Of a stretch of DNA of 12,307 nucleotides, positions 7,076 to 12,307 are shown piece after piece. The notes under the pieces were generated by a model. That model saw only the letters and a program-made list of their open reading frames with translations, did not search any database and had not been told where the DNA came from. The stretch is from Peptoniphilus_A olsenii (lineage in GTDB: Bacteria; Bacillota; Clostridia; Tissierellales; Peptoniphilaceae), in assembly GCF_040545475.1 (NCBI RefSeq), contig NZ_JBEPMA010000023.1, forward strand, positions 1-12,307. Reading direction: 5' to 3'. Each line of letters starts with the position of its first letter. Within the stretch, counting starts at the first letter, position 1. Position numbers and translations under genes: made by a program.

Positions 7076-7254
7076 CAGAACGACTCCTATACAGGCAGAT
7101 TCCTCGACTACAAACCCTTCGGATTTTACGCTCGGAATGATAGTTGTGGGGGTTGTCGTTGCCCTTTCCAATGTTATCTCGACTAAGTGAGCTTGCAAAC
7201 GCATAAAGAGTCTTGCTTGTAGTGGGAAAAATATGTAATGGTAAAATAAAAAAA
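7076..7254 (+). repeat. Third A-B repeat copy, short-spacer type
   Basis: Begins with the same CAGAAC block and A element, but its A-B spacer is short (about 7146-7172, with CCCTTTCCAAT) and its B half is more degenerate. This form, not the 293-bp unit, is what the solo copy at 1292-1518 resembles. It may therefore be the older form, with the long-spacer units amplified later. Between 7255 and 7381 the sequence is AT-rich with nothing recognised. Confidence 0.75.
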
Positions 7255-7381
7255 CTCTATTAAAACATCTCGCTAATTCTAAAAATCACTCTTTATCCAT
7301 TTTAACCCCAAAAGAAAAGTCTGATAAACAAAATAAATATTTGGCACTTTAAATAAATAAATTTATTTTTTTCGAAATCTA

Positions 7382-7410
7382 TTGCAATTATAGTAATTAT
7401 GTTATACAAT
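7382..7410 (+). promoter_or_regulatory. Promoter of the symporter gene
   Basis: TTGCAA (7382-7387), a 17-nt spacer, then TACAAT (7405-7410): a good sigma-A-type match. The expected transcript start leaves about 30 nt of leader carrying a strong ribosome binding site, AGGGGAGGA (7432-7440), before the ATG at 7447. The leader is too short for a riboswitch or T-box. Confidence 0.65.
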
Positions 7411-7446
7411 TCTCATTAAAATTATTAAAAAAGGGGAGGAATTAGT

Positions 7447-8811
7447 ATGAAAGCAGAAAGTTCAAAAGGTCCCAGAGGAACCTTTAGTAACTTTGGATTT
7501 TTAATGGCGTCTGTAGGATCTGCCGTTGGTCTTGGAAATCTTTGGAAATTTCCATATTTGACTGGTACAAATGGAGGAGGTATATTCGTACTGATTTACC
7601 TCTGTATTTTGTTGACGGTGGGCTTTGCGTGTATACTTGGTGAAATGACAATAGGACGTTTTACAAAATTAAATCCTATTGGAGCATATAGAAAAATTGC
7701 TAAAAAATATACTTTTGCTGGAGTTATAGGTGTTGTAGTGGCTTTTTTAATAGTTACTTACTACAATATTATTGGTGGATGGATATTAAAATATTTTTTC
7801 TCTTATGTAATTGGGCAGTCAAAAGTATTGAGCACAAATTCAGAAGCTTTTTTTGGTGAATTTATTACAAGTCCTTTAGAACCTATTATTTGGACATTGG
7901 TATTTATTTTGATTAATTTATTTATTCTAAAGGCTGGAGTTATAAGAGGAATTGAAAGAGCAGCCAAATTTATGATGCCACTGTTATTCATACTTTTAAT
8001 TGTTACCGCTATACGTTCTGTTACTTTACCCGGTGCCATGGATGGTGTAAGATTTTTCTTGAAACCAGATTTATCAGAACTATCCATGTCCACTGTTTCG
8101 GCGGCACTTGGCCAAGTGTTTTTCTCATTATCTCTTGGCATGGGAATAACCATAACTTACGGCTCTTATCTTTCTGATACAGCAAATCTCGAGAAAAATG
8201 CAGTCATGGTCCCACTATTTGACACTGCCGCAGCTATACTTTCAGGTTTTGCAATTTTGCCAGCAGTTTTTGCTTTTGGTTTTGATCCATCAGAAGGTCC
8301 AGGACTTATATTTGTCACTTTACCTTCAGTATTTGGTTCTATGCCGGGTGGATTTTTATTTGGAGCATTGTTCTTTTTATTGGTTTTATTTGCGGCAATA
8401 ACTTCATCCTTATCTTTGTTAGAAGTACCTACTTCTTATTTGATTGATAATAGAAATTGGGATAGGAAAAAGGCAGTATATGTATTGAGCATAATTATAT
8501 TTTTAATATCTATACCTGAATCTTTATCTAATGGAGTGTGGCAAACTAAATTTTTTGGGATGGCGTTTTTTGACTTTGTAGGTTATATTGCCGAAGCTGT
8601 GTTGATGCCTCTTTGTGGACTGATGATGTGCATTGTAATAGGTTATGTTTGGGGTACTGATAAAGCAGCTGCGGAAATAAAAAATAATGGATTGATGCCA
8701 TTTAAATCGGAAATGTACTGGAAAATTTTAATTAAATATATAGCCCCAGTTTTAATTTTTGGTATCTGGTTAAACTCAACAGGACTGTTAGATTTATTGG
8801 GAATTAAATAA
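7447..8811 (+). CDS. Sodium-dependent amino-acid symporter, NSS/SNF family
   Basis: A 454-residue integral membrane protein of the neurotransmitter:sodium symporter family (LeuT, TnaT, MhsT relatives). TM1 carries the family hallmark SAVGLGNLWKFPY (25-37), the unwound helix that helps form the sodium and substrate sites. It is followed by TNGGGIF and GEMTIGRF. TM6 carries FFSLSLGMGITITYGSY (225-241), the other substrate/sodium helix. The length fits bacterial members with 11 helices. Members import amino acids such as tryptophan, tyrosine, leucine or alanine; the exact substrate is not resolved here. It is a single-gene unit with its own promoter and terminator. The downstream gene is on the opposite strand. 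Confidence 0.93.
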   Translation: MKAESSKGPRGTFSNFGFLMASVGSAVGLGNLWKFPYLTGTNGGGIFVLIYLCILLTVGFACILGEMTIGRFTKLNPIGAYRKIAKKYTFAGVIGVVVAFLIVTYYNIIGGWILKYFFSYVIGQSKVLSTNSEAFFGEFITSPLEPIIWTLVFILINLFILKAGVIRGIERAAKFMMPLLFILLIVTAIRSVTLPGAMDGVRFFLKPDLSELSMSTVSAALGQVFFSLSLGMGITITYGSYLSDTANLEKNAVMVPLFDTAAAILSGFAILPAVFAFGFDPSEGPGLIFVTLPSVFGSMPGGFLFGALFFLLVLFAAITSSLSLLEVPTSYLIDNRNWDRKKAVYVLSIIIFLISIPESLSNGVWQTKFFGMAFFDFVGYIAEAVLMPLCGLMMCIVIGYVWGTDKAAAEIKNNGLMPFKSEMYWKILIKYIAPVLIFGIWLNSTGLLDLLGIK

Positions 8812-8822
8812 AATTATAATTA

Positions 8823-8866
8823 GGGTTAGGATATCTCGACAAATGAGAAAGTCCTAACCCCTTTTT
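8823..8866 (+). terminator. Rho-independent terminator of the symporter gene
   Basis: GGGTTAGGA (8823-8831) pairs perfectly with TCCTAACCC (8852-8860) and is followed by C and five T. The 20-nt loop is unusually long and resembles the head of a B repeat element (TATCTCGAC.AA.TGAG). Confidence 0.85.
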
Positions 8867-8938
8867 AATAAAAATTATACAATATCTATTCAAAAATAGA
8901 ATTATAAAAAATTTTCTAATTTTACATAATTTTAAGCA

Positions 8939-8966
8939 ATAAAAAAACGGAGACAACGCCCCGTTT
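8939..8966 (-). terminator. Terminator of the superoxide reductase gene
   Basis: On the minus strand AAACGG pairs with CCGTTT (8961-8966 with 8945-8950), with a further pairable G-C inside, and a run of T follows (the A-run at 8941-8947 on the plus strand). It lies about 18 nt beyond the stop codon of the minus-strand gene. Confidence 0.7.
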
Positions 8967-8983
8967 CTTTATAAAATATTAAA

Positions 8984-9337
8984 TTATACTTCTGCTGAAT
9001 TTTCCCAAAGACCGTGAATGTTACAATAACTTAATACATACACTTCGCCGCCTTTGTCAGCTTTAACTGTTGCTTCTGCACAAGGAACAGTTAGTAAATC
9101 TTCTTCACCATGAGCAGCAAATTCATATGAACCAACTTCAATTGGGAATTTAGCTCCTTCAGGTTTGAAGAAAACTTTAATCCATGCAATGTGGTGTTCT
9201 AGAGTGTTAGGGTGTTCGATTTCTTCCCCTACAAAAGCTTTAATTTTTAGAGCACCATCTTCTTTATCAATAGTAATTGCAGGAACGTGTTTTTCAGATT
9301 TCCAGTCTGCTGTTTGAATTGTTTCAGTTAATTTCAT
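8984..9337 (-). CDS. Superoxide reductase, one-iron (class II, neelaredoxin-type)
   Basis: A cytosolic enzyme that reduces superoxide to hydrogen peroxide without making oxygen, the usual solution in strict anaerobes. From the chosen start it has 117 residues. The iron-site pattern is complete: EKHVP (E15, K16, H17), HPN (H42), the LEHH segment (H48), and C-x2-H at the end (C105, H108 in SYCNIHGLW). The N-terminal four-Cys desulforedoxin domain of two-iron desulfoferrodoxins is absent, which places it in the 1Fe class. An in-frame ATG also exists at 9349, but its bases run straight into GGGGG (9347-9343), which sits 5 nt before the ATG at 9337 as an ideal ribosome binding site. The 9337 start is therefore preferred. 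The gene is monocistronic and divergent from the RNA methyltransferase. Confidence 0.93.
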   Translation of the reverse strand: MKLTETIQTADWKSEKHVPAITIDKEDGALKIKAFVGEEIEHPNTLEHHIAWIKVFFKPEGAKFPIEVGSYEFAAHGEEDLLTVPCAEATVKADKGGEVYVLSYCNIHGLWENSAEV

Positions 9338-9377
9338 ATATACCCCCATAAAATTTAAATATTTTTCTTACAAAATA

Positions 9378-9407
9378 ATTATACCCTTTTAATAAAAAAA
9401 TACACAA
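9378..9407 (-). promoter_or_regulatory. Promoter of the superoxide reductase gene
   Basis: On the minus strand TTGTGT (9407-9402), an 18-nt spacer, then a perfect TATAAT (9383-9378). The leader to the ATG at 9337 is about 35 nt. No obvious PerR- or Fur-type inverted repeat was recognised by eye. Confidence 0.6.
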
Positions 9408-9411
9408 AAGT

Positions 9412-9440
9412 AAGACAAAGAAATTGAAATCTTGTATAAT
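9412..9440 (+). promoter_or_regulatory. Promoter of the RNA methyltransferase / phosphatase operon
   Basis: A perfect TATAAT at 9435-9440 with a weak -35 AAGACA (9412-9417) at 17-nt spacing. The inferred transcript start near 9447 leaves only about 10 nt before the ATG at 9457. The ribosome binding site (AGAGGTG, 9447-9453) would then sit at the very 5' end of the mRNA. Confidence 0.5.
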
Positions 9441-9456
9441 GGTATCAGAGGTGGAT

Positions 9457-10590
9457 ATGGAAAACATAAAATTAATCGCAACCACGAACTTCGGACTTGA
9501 AGCCATTACTAAAAGAGAACTTCAAGATTTAGGATACGAAAATTTCAAAGTTAGCGATGGCAAAATTGAAATAGAAGCAAAATTAGAAGACATCCCCAGA
9601 TTAAATTTAAGGCTTAGAACAGCCGAAAGAATATTACTTTTAATTGATAGATTTGAAGCTACAACTTTTGAAGAACTCTTTGACAGAGTTTATGATATAA
9701 ACTGGACTGATTATCTGAGGGAAGATGATGATTTTATAATCGAAGGAAGAAGTAGAAAATCAAAATTATTTTCAATTTCTGACTCTCAGAGAATAACAGA
9801 AAAAGCAATCATAGAAAAATTAAAAACAAAATATAAAATTTCATGGTTTGAAAAAAGCGGTCCAAGAGTTAGAATAGAAGTATCACTTTTAAATGACATA
9901 GCCGATATAACTATAGATACATCAGGTGATGGGCTACACAAAAGAGGATATAGAGAAGTTAATTACAAAGCTCCATTATCCGAAACAATAGCTGCAGCAC
10001 TAATTAAACTTAGCTATTGGAATAGCGATAGACTTCTAGCTGATCCATTCTGTGGGTCTGGAACAATACCTATAGAAGCAGCTATGATTGGTAAAAATAT
10101 TGCACCTGGCTTAATGAGAAAATTTGATTTTGAAAAATTTGCATTTTTAGATGAAAGTTTTTTCAAAGAAGAAAAGAAAATTTGTTATTCTGAGATAGAT
10201 TATGACAGAAAATTATCAATAACCGCATCAGATATATCCTATAAAGCTATAGAAATAGCCAAAGCTAACTCGGAGCTTTTAGGTTTAGAAGAAGATATAT
10301 CATTTTTCCAAAAAGATATAAGAGAGTTAGATTTACCTAATGACTATGGAGTATTAATCACAAACCCTCCTTATGGAGAGAGAATTGGCAAAGAAGACGT
10401 AGATGAATTAAATGCAGAATTAGGTAAATTGTATAAATATTTAGACACTTGGTCTTTCTATATTATATCTGCAAATGAAAAATTTGAAAAAAACTTTGGA
10501 AAAAAGGCACATAAAAATAGAAAATTGTACAATGGAAGATTAAAATCTTACTACTATCAATATTTTGGTCCAAAGCCAAAAAATAAATAA
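9457..10590 (+). CDS. THUMP-domain class I RNA methyltransferase (YpsC/RlmL-like)
   Basis: An SAM-dependent RNA methyltransferase of the RlmL/YpsC type, expected to make N2-methylguanosine in 23S rRNA; the exact target is inferred from family, not shown. From ATG 9457 it has 377 residues. The N-terminal part is a ferredoxin-like plus THUMP RNA-binding region (about 1-155). The Rossmann-type catalytic domain follows, with SAM motif DPFCGSGT (196-203) and catalytic NPPY (303-306, in ITNPPYGERIG), the tetrapeptide typical of exocyclic-amine methylation. The frame is open back to an ATG at 9424, but that codon lies upstream of the TATAAT box and lacks a ribosome binding site. The 9457 start has AGAGGTG in front. 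B. subtilis YpsC is a similar-sized homologue. Confidence 0.9.
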   Translation: MENIKLIATTNFGLEAITKRELQDLGYENFKVSDGKIEIEAKLEDIPRLNLRLRTAERILLLIDRFEATTFEELFDRVYDINWTDYLREDDDFIIEGRSRKSKLFSISDSQRITEKAIIEKLKTKYKISWFEKSGPRVRIEVSLLNDIADITIDTSGDGLHKRGYREVNYKAPLSETIAAALIKLSYWNSDRLLADPFCGSGTIPIEAAMIGKNIAPGLMRKFDFEKFAFLDESFFKEEKKICYSEIDYDRKLSITASDISYKAIEIAKANSELLGLEEDISFFQKDIRELDLPNDYGVLITNPPYGERIGKEDVDELNAELGKLYKYLDTWSFYIISANEKFEKNFGKKAHKNRKLYNGRLKSYYYQYFGPKPKNK

Positions 10591-10620
10591 AAAGTAGTAA
10601 TGGTAGCATGAGGTGGTACC

Positions 10621-11706
10621 GTGAGCGAACAATTAAATGACAAAAAAATAGACCTACAAGTATTAAACGGGATTGCTGACTTAATTAGAGTATTAGATCT
10701 AAATGAGAAAGTAATTTTTGTCAACCAAGCTATGGAAGAAATGCTGGGCTATGATAGCAAACAATTAGTATGCCGAATAGGTGACGATGTATTCAATCCA
10801 GCTATTACCAAAAGAGCCTTGCAAACAGGCGAGGTAATACAAAGAGAAGAAAATATTGGCAATTCTATTTTTTCTGTAAAATGTTCCCCCATAACTGGCG
10901 ATTATGGAGAAATAATTGGAGTAGTTGAAGTTTTTAGAAATGTAACTATGGCACGTAAACTACAAAAAGAAATGATAGAAAAAAATAGAACTATGACCAA
11001 TGAGACAGCAGCCGCTTCAATAATACAGAGAACAATGCTGCCAGATAGAGGTTTTGAAAAGAATTTAAAAGTAAACTATATATATAGACCTTCCAATATA
11101 TTAAGTGGAGATATGTTTGATGTATTTGAAATAGATAAAGACAATGTAGCCATATATATAGCTGACTCTGTAGGGCATGGCTTTGCAGCATCTATGGTAA
11201 CAATGTTTATCAAATCAATGATAAGAACATCAAATATGAGAATATTACTTTCACCTAGCGAAATGCTAAAATCAATTTCAGAAAGATTTACCACATTAAG
11301 GCTCGAGATAGAAAATTACTTCACATGCTTTTATGGAGTTTACAATAGAAAGAAAAACTCTTTCAAATATTCTAACGCAGGTCATATGCCACTACCTATG
11401 CGAATAAGAGATAGCGAAGTAACAAAACTCGAATCAAGTGGATATCCAATATCTAGATTTTTCGCAAAACCAGAGTACCACGAATATTCAATAGACATAT
11501 TTGCCGGTGACAAACTCCTCCTCATGACAGATGGAGTAATAGAAAATAGAAATAGCAACAAAGAAGCATATGGTATGCAACGAGTAGAAGATATAGTCAA
11601 AGAATTAAATATTGATATACTAGAAACCTTAGAAAATGATTTATTGGATTTCATAGATGGAGAGCAGACAGACGATGTATCGGCACTGCTCATTAATATA
11701 TGGTAA
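10621..11706 (+). CDS. PAS domain - PP2C (SpoIIE-type) serine/threonine phosphatase
   Basis: A 361-residue cytosolic signalling phosphatase. Residues about 12-110 form a PAS-type sensor (ADLIRVLDLNEKVIFVNQAM, then a GYDSKQL segment). A helical linker (about 108-135) leads into the SpoIIE/RsbU-type PP2C domain. Its metal and catalytic motifs are intact: SGDMFD (D164, D167), ADSVGHG (D182, then GHG 185-187), NAGH (252-255), TDGVIE (D304, G305, E308) and TDDVS (D351, D352). Family members dephosphorylate anti-sigma-factor antagonists (STAS proteins) in partner-switching pathways. No STAS protein, anti-sigma kinase or sigma factor lies in this window, so its partner is unknown. It starts at GTG, with GAGGTGG (10610-10616) in front, 30 nt after the methyltransferase stop and with no terminator between, so cotranscription is likely. 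No transmembrane segment is seen. Confidence 0.88.
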   Translation: MSEQLNDKKIDLQVLNGIADLIRVLDLNEKVIFVNQAMEEMLGYDSKQLVCRIGDDVFNPAITKRALQTGEVIQREENIGNSIFSVKCSPITGDYGEIIGVVEVFRNVTMARKLQKEMIEKNRTMTNETAAASIIQRTMLPDRGFEKNLKVNYIYRPSNILSGDMFDVFEIDKDNVAIYIADSVGHGFAASMVTMFIKSMIRTSNMRILLSPSEMLKSISERFTTLRLEIENYFTCFYGVYNRKKNSFKYSNAGHMPLPMRIRDSEVTKLESSGYPISRFFAKPEYHEYSIDIFAGDKLLLMTDGVIENRNSNKEAYGMQRVEDIVKELNIDILETLENDLLDFIDGEQTDDVSALLINIW

Positions 11707-11789
11707 ACATCAATTTAATTTTATATTAAGTAATAATTTTAAACTGATATTAGCATTAGTTATATAAATATTAATAAAATTTAGAAAGT

Positions 11790-11816
11790 AAACTCACTTA
11801 TGTGGGTTTATTTTTT
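11790..11816 (+). terminator. Rho-independent terminator after the phosphatase gene
   Basis: AAACTCAC (11790-11797) pairs with GTGGGTTT (11802-11809) around a TTAT loop, with one G-T pair, followed by A and a T-run. Confidence 0.75.
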
Positions 11817-12023
11817 ATTACAAAAAAGTTAAAAACAATTCCATTATTTTATAGTAAAATATTGTATTTATTAAACATAATTCTTTCTCGGTTGTAGAAT
11901 AATTAGAAATATTATAATAAAATGATTGGTAAATATATGGTAAAAATTTAGTAAATAAAGTAATTTGTAAAACGCCAAATCAAATGTTACAAAATGATTA
12001 AATTTTCTAAAAAGTGATTAAAA
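11817..12023. other. AT-rich intergenic stretch without recognised genes
   Basis: Together with the flanking terminator and promoter this makes the 393-nt gap between the phosphatase and surface-protein genes. It is very AT-rich. I see two near-copies of TGATTAAA about 21 nt apart (around 11996 and 12016), just upstream of the promoter. They could be a direct-repeat binding site, but in sequence this AT-rich that is weak. No ORF, RNA gene or repeat-family copy is recognised. Confidence 0.5.
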
Positions 12024-12054
12024 TTGGACTTTTTTGCAAATTAAAGGGTATAAT
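12024..12054 (+). promoter_or_regulatory. Promoter of the secreted repeat protein
   Basis: TTGGAC (12024-12029) and a perfect TATAAT (12049-12054), with a 19-nt spacer, slightly long. The ribosome binding site AAGGAGGT (12087-12094) precedes the ATG at 12100, giving a leader of about 40 nt. Confidence 0.55.
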
Positions 12055-12099
12055 GATGATAAGGGAAAATGTTTTTAAATTATTATAAGGAGGTAAGCT

Positions 12100-12307
12100 A
12101 TGAAAAATAAAAGAATAATAAGTTTAATACTAGCCCTTATTATGTTATTGGCAGTGCCTGTGGGCGTTTTTGCAGAGGAAGAATTAACAAATCTTGTTAC
12201 AATAACTTTTGCAGCAGGTGAAGGAACAGGCACAATGAAACCAGTTGAGGTGGAAAAAGACACAGAATACACTTTACCAGAAAATAAATTTACAGCACCT
12301 GATGGAA
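12100..12307 (+). CDS. Secreted or surface protein with InlB-type repeat (5' end only)
   Basis: The frame is open to the window end, giving 69 codons. Residues 1-25 are a Sec signal peptide: basic start MKNKR, a hydrophobic core (IISLILALIMLLAVPVG), then VFA before EEE as the probable signal peptidase I site. From about residue 31 the sequence VTITFAAGEGTGTMKPVEV, then TLPENKFTAPDG, has the form of a Listeria-Bacteroides/InlB B-type repeat. Such repeats occur in cell-wall adhesins of anaerobic Gram-positive cocci, often large and with LPXTG or other anchors. The anchor, length and function lie beyond the window. The start is fixed by an excellent AAGGAGGT ribosome binding site. Confidence 0.8.
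   Translation, partial: MKNKRIISLILALIMLLAVPVGVFAEEELTNLVTITFAAGEGTGTMKPVEVEKDTEYTLPENKFTAPDG

Larger units (their letters stand above)
6411..7254. repeat. Cluster of A/B structured repeats
   Basis: This fills most of the 1.1-kb gap between the dehydrogenase and the symporter. A elements, read on the minus strand, have the form TGTCATTCCGAG...GAGGAATCTGCCTGT. B elements, read on the plus strand, have the form TGTCATCTCGAC...GAGAGATCTGCATGT. The two are thus related elements facing opposite ways. The order is an inverted A-type head fragment (6411-6434), then A-B three times. A copies have terminal stems at 6512-6516/6547-6551 and equivalents, with inner hairpins at 6525-6539, 6818-6832 and 7112-7126. 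B terminal stems pair ATCTC with GAGAT (6660-6664 with 6694-6698 in the first copy). A perfect 18-bp AT palindrome lies at 6448-6465. Short open frames here are repeat-derived and not believed to be genes. Confidence 0.85.

Noticed and set aside
7016..7204. 62-codon open frame on the minus strand inside the repeat cluster
   Set aside because: It translates the same repeat element in reverse, without gene-like signals.
6411..7254. CRISPR array
   Set aside because: There are only two to three units of about 293 bp. The units themselves are the repeated sequence, with no short repeat/unique spacer pattern and no cas genes.
7351..7372. AAATAAA/TTTATTT hairpin with T-run upstream of the symporter promoter
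   Set aside because: The stem is A/T only and no gene lies upstream to terminate; it is expected by chance in such AT-rich sequence.
7360..7446. Riboswitch or T-box leader before the amino-acid symporter
   Set aside because: The likely promoter leaves only about 30 nt of leader and no T-box or aptamer features are seen.
9424..9456. Longer N-terminus (11 extra residues) for the RNA methyltransferase
   Set aside because: The upstream ATG precedes the TATAAT box and lacks a ribosome binding site; family similarity begins at the MENIKLIATTNFGLEA segment.

Overview
The window comes from a low-GC, AT-rich Gram-positive anaerobe. Support: A/T-rich codon use, strong GGAGG-type ribosome binding sites, a one-iron superoxide reductase, a butanol-dehydrogenase-like enzyme, and a secreted protein opening with an InlB/Listeria-Bacteroides-type repeat. 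Surface proteins of this style are typical of anaerobic cocci (Peptoniphilus/Anaerococcus relatives, Peptoniphilaceae). That placement is inference from style and gene content, not from a marker gene.

Layout. (1) 1-1250: the last 23 codons of tuf (EF-Tu), followed 21 nt later by an IS1182-family element whose transposase has an in-frame internal deletion and lacks the central catalytic region. (2) 1292-1518: a solo inverted copy of a structured intergenic repeat. (3) 1716-6345: an apparent three-gene operon. It encodes both halves of a heterodimeric ABC exporter, with one degenerate and one canonical ATP site, then an iron-dependent alcohol dehydrogenase. A hairpin terminator closes it. (4) 6411-7254: a cluster of the same repeat family, including a nearly perfect 293-bp tandem duplication. 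(5) 7447-8811: a sodium-coupled amino-acid symporter (NSS/SNF) with its own promoter and terminator. (6) 8984-9337 (minus): superoxide reductase, divergent from (7) 9457-11706 (plus): a THUMP-domain RNA methyltransferase followed by a PAS-PP2C (SpoIIE-type) phosphatase, ended by a terminator. (8) 12100 to the window end: the start of a secreted repeat protein.

The protein-coding genes are recognisable housekeeping, transport and stress genes. I see no defence system, CRISPR array, phage or toxin module. The least explained material is the intergenic repeat. Two related foldable elements, called A and B here, lie in opposite orientation. Their stems show compensatory base changes between copies, and the A hairpin keeps a C(GAA)G triloop. 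This suggests selection on an RNA or single-strand fold, or spread as a hairpin-forming mobile unit. Inverted copies bracket the ABC/dehydrogenase operon.
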